This document shows, one piece after another, positions 51,214 through 61,700 of a DNA stretch of 64,000 nucleotides. Each line of letters opens with the position of its first letter. Position 1 is the first letter of the stretch. The notes beneath the pieces are model-generated. The model worked only from the letters and a program-made list of their open reading frames with translations. It had not been told where the DNA came from and did no database searches. Both the position numbers and the translations under genes were made by a program. Origin of the DNA: Yamagishiella unicocca (taxonomy: Eukaryota; Chlorophyta; Chlorophyceae; Chlamydomonadales; Volvocaceae); assembly GCA_003116995.1 (NCBI GenBank), contig BDSL01000001.1, positions 1,302,001 through 1,366,000 of the forward strand, written 5' to 3'.

Positions 51214-53206
51214 TCACTCCACGCCAAGGCGGCGCTTGAAGTCATCTACCATGCGCAACAGGCCTTCCCGGAGCGGCACCGCAGGCTCCCAGCCGAGCGC
51301 CTCCTTGATCTTGGTGATGTCAGGGCGCCGCCGCGCCGGGTCGTCCGCCGTGTTCTCACGGAACTCAATTACGGCGTTGGGGTTCACAACCTCCTTAACG
51401 AGGTTGGCAAGCTCCAACATCGTGAACTCGCCCTGAAAGCCAGGGAGAGGTAATACACTTTTAAGCCAACAATTGGTGCGCGCATACGTCAAGACTACTC
51501 CAACTCATTGCTGCTGCGCTCCTAATCAGGATGTGCGCATTATCAGGCGCTGTAAAATGCCCTGTTAAACTCGGCCCTCCCAACGAAAGGCGTCAGCCCC
51601 AAGCTACCACTACTCACCGGGTTACCGACGTTGAAGGGCCCGATGTGCGGCCCGTCCATGACGGTCACCAAGCCGCGTACAAGGTCACTGACGTACTGGA
51701 ATGACCGCGTCTGCTGGCCGTCGCCGTAGACAGTGATAGGCTTGTCCGTCAGCGCTTGGCTAACGAAGTTGCTGACCACCCGGCCGTCATCCAACGCCAT
51801 GCGGGGACCATACGTGTTGAAGATGCGCACGATACGGACCTAAGGCGATGGCAGCATGGGGGCACGTACCAGATCAGGCTATTAATCATCGCAAACAGGG
51901 CGCAAACCATGCCAGAGAATAGTAAAGTGGGGAAATTCACGCGTGAAAGAAGCAGCAGCCCGCGCCGGAGAAAGTTAACTTGTTTACGGCAAGGAATGAA
52001 ACAAGTACCATTCACTAATTGCCGTCCGCATACCTGCAGGCCGTGCTCGCGGTAGTAGTCCATGCACAATGTCTCTGCCACACGCTTGCCTGCGTGACCA
52101 AAAAAGCAAAACAGGATGATGACAGGCTTATGTTGCGCAGGCCACCGGATGTATGCAGATTATGCATCTTTTCGTTCCCACACCTAGCCCCCAATGGCTT
52201 ACCCTCGTCGTAGCACGACCGCTCGCCAATTGGGTTCACGTTGCCCCAGTACGTCTCCGTCTGGGGGTGCTCAAGCGGGTCACCGTAAACCTCGCTGGTG
52301 CTGGTGATAAGGAACTTGGCCTTGCAACGCTTAGCGAGGCCTAGCATGTTCATGGTTCCTAGGAAGCTGGTCTTTGCCGTCTTAATAGGGTTGTACCTGC
52401 AAAAAGCAGTGACATGGCATGGTTTTCAAATTTACCCTTGGAACGCGGTCGTCGTGATGAAGTAGTGTTTATTCATACACAAGGACTGGGCGTCCCACAG
52501 TGACTTGCACAGCTGCCATTCAAAGGGATTTTATTCAGGCAGGAAAGGATATGGGCAAGCACTGCGCCACGGATAAGAGGGTAAAGGGATGTGCGGCTAG
52601 CCAAGGGTGCACGCTCAGCGTGACGTGGTTGCACCGTTACCCCAAGCTTATTAACGAAATCCCACACCCAAATCAGGATTATAAGGATCACCCACTTCAC
52701 AAATGTGAACTGTCCTGTGAATAACAAGGTGTTCTGGTTTCAGACCAGCCAAGACGCCCGTGCGCAACAGTGGTGCAACAGCTTGGCATCGACAACACCA
52801 ACCTCCCCAGATTACAAACTTTGCTCACTTGTAGTGAATCGGCGAAGCCGGGCACGCGCAGTGGAAGATTTGGTCTACCTCCAGCAGGATCGGCTCCACA
52901 ACATCGTGCCTGATGACTTCGAAGTTGGGCTTGCCAATCAGGTGCGCGATATTCTCCTTGCTGCCCGTGAAAAAGTTGTCCAGGCAGATCACCTGAGGAT
53001 CGCCGCAGTTCTGTTGAGCCTCCCGGTCGCCCACGATCGGGTCGATCATACGGACAAAGGTTGCAAAGCCAACTCACATGGTCGCCACGCTCCACCAGGT
53101 ACTCGCAAAGATGGCTCCCAACGAAGCCTGAACCGCCGGTGACCAGTACGCGGTTGCGCTCGCACCGCGGCTTGGTCTTAATGAGGGTACTACCGTTCTC
53201 CGCCAT
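51214..53206 (-). CDS. UXS: UDP-xylose synthase (UDP-glucuronate decarboxylase)
   Basis: Six exons on the - strand: 53206-53078, 52992-52829, 52396-52203, 52089-52034, 51839-51618, 51432-51214; 327 aa, phases consistent. Known: NAD+-dependent extended short-chain dehydrogenase that converts UDP-glucuronate to UDP-xylose for glycan and wall polysaccharide synthesis. Seen: Rossmann GGSGFVG at 24-30; the [14 protein letters not shown] block; [28 protein letters not shown]; the catalytic Tyr160-x3-Lys164 pair; and [10 protein letters not shown]. The length matches soluble UXS enzymes and there is no N-terminal membrane segment, so a cytosolic form is likely. Start chosen at the only ATG that opens this frame near the Rossmann fold. 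Confidence 0.96.
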
Positions 53207-54060
53207 TTTTTGGGATACGCACGAACGGCTTTGCTGTTTAGTGTGCACCTGCACACTCGTGACAGTTCCCTTAAGGTGCGCAGAGTGCTACATGCGCCGT
53301 ACACAGTACGGCACTGCTTCCAACCCATGAGTAACATTTTGTGCATTGGGAGGATTTAAGTACTTATGTTGTTACCTTTGCGATTTGTAGTGCCAGAATT
53401 GGGGCGGCATCTTGGCAATATGCCAATCGACTGTACGTTTCTCAGTCTCTTTCTGGGTGGATTTCTGGTACCATAGCAGCGTGCTGGTAATCTTTCTTGG
53501 CTCGCGCTTTCTTACTGTTGACTCTACAGGGGTTGTGAACTTAATCACACGTACCATTACCGGTAATCAGTTCTTAATGTTGGGCCTTTCCTGTTGGCTG
53601 GCTCGTGATGCTAAGAACCCGTTACAAAATCAACATTCACCGTTATCAGTTAACAAACACACAGCGACTGGGAGCTGTTGGTGTTCCTCGGTGCAGGATT
53701 CTGGTGCAGTTCCGTGAGCATTATTTACAAACCTGCCGAAAACAAGATGAAAAGCAAGGATTTTTGTCCTCGAAACGGCGATAGACTTAACGTTTACATT
53801 GCTCCAACAACTCAGCTCACAAGAGCTTTTGACTCACTCGAGCGATTTCCTCTCTCACCCCCTCCCTGCTGGGGGGCATCCCGCTATTCCCCGACGTAGG
53901 GACAAAGAGAGCTTTCTGAAGGTGCCGGGAGTTCACGGGGTGTGGGTGAGAGCCGCTGCGGGTGTGGCCGCCTTCGCGTTAGGCAGCAGGGAGGGTATGC
54001 CGTCGATGTCGTCGCGAGGGGACATGGAAATCTGGGTTGCTAGGGCTGTGGGGAGGAGGG
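53207..54060. other. Promoter side of UDP-xylose synthase and spacer
   Basis: No gene recognised. The first part upstream of 53206 must contain the UDP-xylose synthase promoter. The rest grades into transposon debris. Confidence 0.4.
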
Positions 54061-54069
54061 GCTCCCTAT

Positions 54070-55240
54070 CTAGCCGCTCCAGCGCCCGAAAGACGAGCGG
54101 CGACCTTTGCACGACTTTGCAAGCGATTGCAAGGCTAATCGTATGGGTCCAGACGAACTAAATGCATATGTTGCCGTGCTGCCCTTCCGTGTTCCTCCCG
54201 TGTCCAGCGGAAGATCTAACCACGGCCCTGGCGTCACCGCAGCTGGCCGCCATGATTCCCCGCATTGAGCAGGCGTTGAAGTATCGCCTGCTCTACATTC
54301 CTGCATTAGCCCTTGAAAGTGGTCGATACGGTATCGCTCCTTGGCCTCTCTCCGCACACGCTAATAATGACGTGCGTAGCTGACTGAACTCCGCCTTAGC
54401 ACCATCATCCAGCCTGCCCTCAGCTCTCATGCGGGCTTTATGACCAGGCACTGCCAGACGGGCCGTACCACAATCCTCTTTCCGCCAGGGGGCGTCTTTC
54501 TGTTCCCTTACAACAGTCTCCCGTACCCTCTATCCTGCTACCAAATGCCTCTTCCAGCGCACCGGCTAATTGGTCACCAACGGCCTGAACAACTTGCTTG
54601 CGATTCATCTCACCTCCAAGCTTGCCTAATGCTGCTGTAGTGCTCCGCAAAGTGGATGCATCGTCCCGCTCGGACGCTTTGGCGTATTAATGGGGCCACC
54701 GCTTAGCATCAAAACGTGCCGACTTCCTGCTTCTCATGTGGGTTCAGCCGGATCCTTCAGCACTTTTGAGCGCTAGATAAACTGGGCAGTGATCACTCAT
54801 AAGATTGCTGGCGCGTGGCCCCTTATGAGCCATCGGGACACTCAGAACCCTTAGCTCGGCGGCTTTGTTGTTGTTGTAATCGTTACAGTGGGCTTTGTGG
54901 TATAAACCCGGCTTGGTAACGGAGATATCGATCGATCATGCTCTTTCCCAACCCGTTCTTGTGCCAAAACGTAAGTTCCCCTAGAAGGTCACCCTGAACC
55001 CGTCCATTAAGTATCACTAACTCCACACCTCTGCACAATTCAACAAGCGACCTGCCAAATGCATTATCCTCCGTATCTCTGCAGTTCCTATCAGGAATCC
55101 CGCGCAAACCCTGAGCTACCCACGGCTGATGCACCATAATGTCAAGCTCTGCATCTGGAAGCTCACGCAGCTTTGCTACTCTAGCGTTAAGATCTCCTAT
55201 AACAACCCGCTCATCTTCGGTGCTTTGATAACGTTACACA
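54070..55240 (-). mobile_element. Degraded non-LTR (LINE-type) retrotransposon fragment: endonuclease domain and linker
   Basis: On the - strand the frame reads VVIGDLNARVAKL from 55206, then GVELVILNGRVQGDLLGELT, a Ser-Met-Ile-Asp-Arg block, and after a frameshift MSDHCPVYLALKS. This is the order of the exonuclease-endonuclease-phosphatase domain of LINEs, including the GDLNAR and SDHCPV motifs. Downstream frames (to about 54070) contain helical Arg/Lys/Glu-rich pieces such as RREAKERYRIDHFQGLMQE that fit the linker before the reverse transcriptase. Stops and frameshifts show that it is dead; no reverse transcriptase domain is present. The clade is not assigned. Confidence 0.75.
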
Positions 55241-55452
55241 AGTGCCTTAAGCTGCCAATATGGAGAGCCTCATCCGGAGGCAAAGGAAACGTTCGTGACC
55301 AAAGAAGTTCACGAGAATCTTCTTGACTCCTTCGCGGCAAGGACTGAAGCGGCCATGCCGTGGGTACACGAGGAAATGCAACAGCAGCATCGACAGCAGC
55401 ACGCAGCAGCAGCAACCACAGCGGGGATCGTCAGGGCCTGCCCCACCTTCTC

Positions 55453-55471
55453 GCATCCACGGGTCTTCCTC
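55453..55471 (-). repeat. Dispersed element, copy C (19-nt core)
   Basis: The exact 19-nt core GAGGAAGACCCGTGGATGC on the - strand, preceded by GGAGGTTTT and followed by GAGAAGG. It lies inside transposon debris rather than in a known intron, and lacks the CCGTTT end of copies A and B. Confidence 0.85.
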
Positions 55472-55551
55472 AAAACCTCCTGCAGTGATGTACGAGGATC
55501 GCCTGCTGGCTGAAGTGCTAGTGGCGCTGGTATAGAGGACATCGGAGATAA

Positions 55552-56210
55552 TTGAGAGTGAGATCAGGGAAACCAGGCCGGGCTCCAAGCACCAGCGACG
55601 TGGTGCCGCGGTGGCCGAATCGGGGGCCGAATGGCTCTGTCCAGCTACGTCATACCCCGGCATCGTTGTTGAACGTGACGTCAATCCCGTCCTCCCGGCA
55701 CGGCTGCCTGCGCTGCTCGAATATGCGCGCGAAGGTTGGGTACCGCTGCTGCGGTAGTGTCACTCCCGCGCGGGTCAGCGCGTCCTTCATGATGATGTTG
55801 TGCTTACGGCGGAGCTCTGCCCCCAGGGTGGCAAAGGAGCGCCTACCTGCTGCTGGACGAGATGTAGATGTCGACGAGTTGGGTTTCAGACCCGTTGTGC
55901 CGCATGTGGAATTCCAAAGCGTTTTTCTTAGCGTCCCCAAAGGTAATACCCCCAATTTGGTATGTCAGTACGGTCGAGTACGGTATTCCTTTTCAGCCGG
56001 GTCATGCGCAAGTCCCGCGTCCAGTGCGTCCAGAAAGTGGCCTGGTACTAACTCAGTTAGCGGCCTGGTCCTAGCTGCAAGGCTTACCTTCCTGAGAACA
56101 CGGACTAGTGGAATTCTGCCGTACAGCCTCGGATGCAAGGTCAACCGACCCCAGGGTCGAGCCAGATCTGAGCGACACTGTAGGTGCTCTGCTGCAAGCA
56201 ACACTGTCGA
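55552..56210 (-). pseudogene. Broken transposon-like coding remnant
   Basis: On the - strand, pieces of protein-like sequence in shifting frames: FLDALDAGLAHDPAEKEYR, then GGITFGDAKKNALEFHMRH, then LRRKHNIIMKDALTRAGV and TFARIFEQRRQPCREDG. Each is locally convincing, but they are in different frames. Their position upstream of the endonuclease remnant suggests the ORF1 (nucleic-acid-binding) protein of the same LINE. That is inference; no motif proves it. Confidence 0.4.
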
Positions 56211-56539
56211 AGACGGACTGCATGTTTTTTAAGGAATGCGCTGGAATTCGAGCATTCTCTGTGCTTTAGGAACGGTTGTATGCGGTCTATTGTGTTAGAG
56301 GCTCCACCATTAGCGGTAGCCCTTTACTTGAGTCGGGTCTGGGACAAGCGTCAAACTACCCTCACGCGACATCGGCGTAAAAGAGGAGATGATGAAATTG
56401 ATCCCTGTTGAATTTTTTTTCCCCTTGTGTCCATTGCCCCCCTGGCTTGAACGGACGCGTGGCGTATGAAAGTACGGATGTAACATCGCCAAAGGGGCCT
56501 ACGCCCAGTTAACCCGGCTATAGCTGCGCAAAGTGACGC

Positions 56540-56775
56540 AAAGCCCGCATTAGTATTTTAAGTGACAGGCAAGCCAACAAAACTTCGGCAGCGCTACCAT
56601 CAATTTCCAATAGAGTAAATCGTTACTCTTCACGGTCTTCCACTGGCGGCGTCTCCGGGACCAGAGACTATATCTCACTTGTGCGTGTGGTACGCCGGCG
56701 AGCCTTGATATTTGTCCATGTGGAGTTGTTGTAATCGTTACAGTGGGCTCCAGACCTGAAAAGGTAGAGCCATCG
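56540..56775 (-). mobile_element. Second short LINE fragment
   Basis: The - strand frame contains SGAHCNDYNN, matching KAHCNDYNNN in the endonuclease remnant at 54.88 kb. At DNA level 54870-54894 and 56725-56749 are identical over 25 nt. This indicates a second truncated copy of the same family in the same orientation. Confidence 0.6.
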
Positions 56776-58709
56776 GGCGCATCGCCTGACACTGAAAAAG
56801 ACAAGGAAAGCTGAGAAAACCGACGGTTCCGAAAGACAAACCACCCAGAGCCTCACAACCGAGAGCCCAGAGGAAACAGCAAGCACCAATACACAGGGGG
56901 AGGTTGCGCTGATGGCTCCCCTGCACATGGCCACATGCATCCCAAGCAGACCCCCGAATGGAGAGACAGCAGCACGCCTCGGCAACACAATCGGATAACT
57001 CCCCCCCCAAGATCCCGAAAACGTCCCACACCCGAAACGGGCCGATGCCCATAGCGAGACGGGAAGAAACAATGGTACTTAATACCATCAACCAGTTGAG
57101 GTCAACACCAACAGCAGTCTCTAGAAAAAGGCAGACCGGCAACACGCCCGAATGGCTGAGCCGTGGCGCAACCTTCGCCTGCAATACGGAAACCACTTCA
57201 GTATGCAACGCCAGGTAGCTTTGCAGGACTTGCGTAGGCTGCGTACTGGCACCGGCTGCGGCATGCGCGAGAGACACCAGAGCCGACGAAGCTGTATCGG
57301 CGAAAGCTACCAGAGTCCAGAGAAATGCTGAAAGAAGACCACAAAGTAGGATACAGCCCGCAGGACTGATCAGGTAGAGCGACGACCGAAGCCGCCGCTG
57401 AGAGGCCATCATTGGCGAAGTTGATACTTCGCAACGAAGGGCGTGGGTGACCACCAGGCTAGCTGGACAGCCACAGGATACTCAGCGCAGGCACTCTGCA
57501 AAGCCACCGTGACGAGCCAGTATGGCCGCGGCGAGCGAAGGTGTGAACCAGATTGCTGCGAGCTGGATGGGATCCGACCGGTGCCGAAAGTTCCCGGGCG
57601 ATGCGGGAGCTCCTCCTCCACGTACCAGACGACACCGCCATTCCATCCTCCTGAACTCCCATCTAGACGACCGGCAACAGCAAGCAGCTCCCATCTGGCC
57701 CCATGCACCGACGCTCGCGCGCCCCCTAAGGGGTCACGTGGTGCGAGTTTCCGCAGTATGAATATGAGTATGAGTATGAGGTCTGGTGAGTATGAGGTCT
57801 GGTGGAGTGTTGTCTGTGGTGCTGTTATCGCGTTATCCAAACACCATTTTCTTGTGCCAACACTCCTTTCCCTGGTTGGCACGTTGGCTGGGACATCTTT
57901 TGCTCTGCACTTGATTTTTGCTGTCCCCAATGTTTCCGTACGATGTGTGCGTTCCGTTTTGTGGTGCCTGGCGGCCGTGAAGTTGGTTGGATGTGCGTGG
58001 CTGTGGCGTCACACATCGCTTTTGGGCAGGGTGGCGTCCTTCGTTGTGCCTTTCGAGACTTTTCTGCGCGCATGCGCCCTTCAGAAACGTCTGCTGGGTT
58101 CAGCCCCGGCTCTCATATGGTGCGGCCACGGACGTGGGCCGCTTTCCTTGTCCTGACTTTCGAATCGTAGGACTATTGGTCCCATCCGCCAGCTCAAACA
58201 GTGCCGTGGATAATTCTATACAAAATTGCCGAAACCAAAGCTTCGAACGAGCGTAAACAAGCAGGTTTTGGGTTCCTGTAATGGCGATGTACTCCCTGAT
58301 ACAGCCCGGGCGAACCCAGGACAAAAGGAAGGGGCCAGAGGGCCCATGTGTTGCGTACAGCTCTGCAAGCCGTTGCGCGCTTAGCAATATGAAACAAGTT
58401 AATGCAATCACAAATAAGATGCTAGAGTTGCACCGGCCGCGATCCGTTGACGTACTGTGACCTCGTGACGTCTCGTGACGCCGTCACGATAAATACCGCA
58501 CAACTTAACAGTAATGCGTCACTTGGCATAACAAATCTCGTGTCGAATTATTTCACTGTCAAATTCAAGCTTTCATACAGTCAGGCCCTCAGTATATGCG
58601 ACAGAGCCTGTGGATGCAAATATTTGTGGCCAGTTGTCGTAAAGTAGGCATTGGCATCGGCAATCGAAGTGGCTGCCACTCGCAACCGTTCCGGTTGTAA
58701 TTAATCGCG
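56776..58709. other. Repeat-like spacer, nothing assigned
   Basis: About 1.9 kb of weakly coding-like but stop-ridden sequence on both strands, with a short (AGTATG)n-type run near 57765-57800. Probably old transposon debris plus the promoter of the beta-helix protein gene (a GATAAATAC near 58488 is the only TATA-like site). I found no recognisable domain. Confidence 0.4.
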
Positions 58710-61700
58710 ATGTTGCACGGTGAGTGCCAGTGAACGCCAAGCATCTGCAGCCGCCGCAGCAGCACCGCGAAACGTATTAGTCAAGCCGACGGCGCTGTCA
58801 GTGTTATCGCTTGCCACTCCCTCGCCCTCTGTCAAAAATCCCTTATAGCCGATCCTTGTGCGGGCTTCACTTTGCCGCAGGTCATGACTGGCGTTCGGCC
58901 CAAGCCAGAACGCAACGCGCCGGGTACATTGCGCGCGCTTTCCAACAAGTAGCCCTGGCTGTGCTGGTCTTCGAGTTTACCTCAGGCGTCTCGTTGGCTG
59001 GTGGGTGACGCTGTTCGGGCCGCTTCGACAACACTGTGCCATCTGTTGGGATGCATACGTGGCCGGCGCTCAGTGCTTTGGGCCTTACCTCAACCCATCA
59101 ATACACAAGCAACATACACCACAATTGCACACCGGGGGGTGCTGGCGTCCCAAGATTAACTTCAGTTTTGGGCACGCTGCCAAAGTCTGCCGTACCCACG
59201 CAGACCAGATTGCCTGCGTGATTGGTGTTCGCGAATCTGTGTTCCTGGCTGCCCATCCATGCTGCTCCATCCACCGCCGTGGTCCCCGTGCTACACGGCA
59301 GCTATTGCGCCCGTATCCAACGCATCCTTCCTCCTCCATTATCCCCTTTGATTCGCTGCCTTGACATCATACCTGCAGATACCAGTAGCCCCCAGGCCGC
59401 AAGCAGTGCAGCGCCTGACTTACCTCCTTGGTCCCATACATGCCGGCTATGCCTGCTGGGCAGTGCCGAGATAGAGCTGGGAGCCCCGGCTCCCGACTGG
59501 TCCATCAAGCAGGCCAGCATTCAGTGTTGGGCAGCAGGCTTTAACAACGAGAATGACATGGGAGGTGCAGATAGCAGCATCTCGAGCGTGCGCGTACGGC
59601 TCGGAGTTCGACTTCTCCGGTCCTTGAGCTGGTCGAATTCGGACATTGACACAAACTTCGCGAATGCTAGCAATAGCAACAGCTGGGGCGTGGATTACAC
59701 CTCGGACAGGGTTTCCTCGGAGGATGCGGACGAGGAAGACTGGGGCATCACCTTCCTAAACGTGCCTCATCTCCGGCTTATCGACACAGTTGTAGCAGGC
59801 GTGCCCCTCAGCCCAGTAGGCCCGCTGTTGCAGTGCCTGAACTGCACCTACGTGACTATGCAGAACATGACCCTGCGCAACCTACGCGGAGAGCCCATTG
59901 GAGCAGGGAAGGTGTACAACGTCACAGATGATGAGATCAACCTGGCCTCAGTCCGCAGCCCAAGACGAATGGTATACGGCGCCGTACACCTCAGCAACGT
60001 CACGGCAGCCAGTCTTGACAACCTCAAGTGTTCCGGAGTCTGCAATTCACACGGTTGGGGATGCGTGCTGCTCGAATACAAGCCTGCTGGCACCACAAGC
60101 CACAGTAGTTTCATAGCGATTCGCGACAGCCATTTTTGGAACAACTCAGTTGTATGGGCTGGACCATATAAAAAGGGACTTTACACTATCAACATTCAAC
60201 GTGTTATTCAAGAGAGATGGGTCGTCCCTGCGGGCATGGTTCCCGCCGGCTTTGGCGCCATTGTCGTTGCCGCCGCGACCACATCAACTACGTCCACAGG
60301 TCCGCCGACGGCAACCGTGGACAGCATTTGGTTATGGGGATGTCATATTCAGGGCAATGACGGTGGCTACGGAGGAGCAATCTCGGTGCTCGCAGGCGTC
60401 ACAGTGGTAAGGTCGTTGCCACTTGCCGCTTGCCTTTGCCATTGCACTTAATCGACATAGTAGACTTCTGCGATTGGGCAGTGCCTCCGTTGTGCTGTTC
60501 ACTTGATCTGGGAAATATTTATAGTGTACCTGAATTAAAAGACTTGTCATTACCGGTACACAAAACCTCCACGCACCCACTAGCTAACACGTGTCTAATT
60601 CATTGTTCCCGGGCCTGCTCATGTACACATCTGCTTGGTCGCATGTGCTTGGTCGGTGCATCAACCGTCCCAACTCCTCGAGCGAGGCCATATCATGAAT
60701 GCCAAATGAAAATGCATAGAGCTCTGACGCGTGGATACTTCCCTCGCTACCGCAAATCGTAGGGGGACATCACCCTGGCCAACACCACCTTCGACGGGAA
60801 TGCTGCTGCAAGGAGCGGGGGGGTTTTATATGTCGGCGGCGACGTGGGCAACGTGCAGATTGGGCCCGGCAGTGTACTCAAGAACAACCGCGCTGGCGGG
60901 GATATCGTGGCTAACCTATCCAACGGTGGCACTGACTTGGATACCAACGGGAAAAAACAGCTTGGCTTATATTTTACGGGAACTGGGGGAGCCATACACG
61001 TCGCCGGATCAGCTCGGAGCATAACTATTACAGGCGGGACTGCACTCAACAATAATGAAGCAGGGGTCTATGGTGGAGCCATTGCCGTGGACACCAGCCT
61101 GTTTAACCTTTCAATCCTACACGACAGCCTTGTAGGCAGCAATCACGCGGGCAATAGAGGAGGGGGAATATATGCCCAGGATGGTATCACCGGAAGTCTG
61201 CTCCTGGCATATGGAAGCCGTATGGAAAGCAACGTTGCGAACGTCGCTGGTGGTGCTGTGTATGCCCATCGCGTCGGCGCATTTAACATAACGTCAGATA
61301 GCGAAGCAGTGAATAATACGGCTCTCCGGGGGTTTGGCGGAGTGCTTTGCACTGGCAGGAAGAGCATGGGACTCAGCAGCAAGGACAACATCATTGGCAA
61401 TATCGACAGCTTGCTGGTCGACAGCAGCCGTGTGAGCAACAACACGGCCGGGGGTGGCAGTGGTGGTGCGCTGTCGACAGAAGGCCGCATGTATAGGGTT
61501 GTAATTTCCAACAGCACCATTAGCGGCAATACGGCTAGGTTTGATGGTGGCGCTATCCACACAGTCCAGGGCTTCGGAAACTTCACCTTGCGTGCCAAGA
61601 GCAGCTTGTTAAACAACGTAGCAGCAAGCCATGGCGGTGCAATCGCGACCTACGGTGCTTTTGCGGGCACGATGTACGTCTTTGACAGCTTCATAATAGG

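Noticed and set aside
56738..57454. 238-aa - strand frame rich in Leu/Cys/Gly with apparent hydrophobic segments
   Set aside because: No domain resemblance. The other strand also reads protein-like in places and the area is transposon debris.
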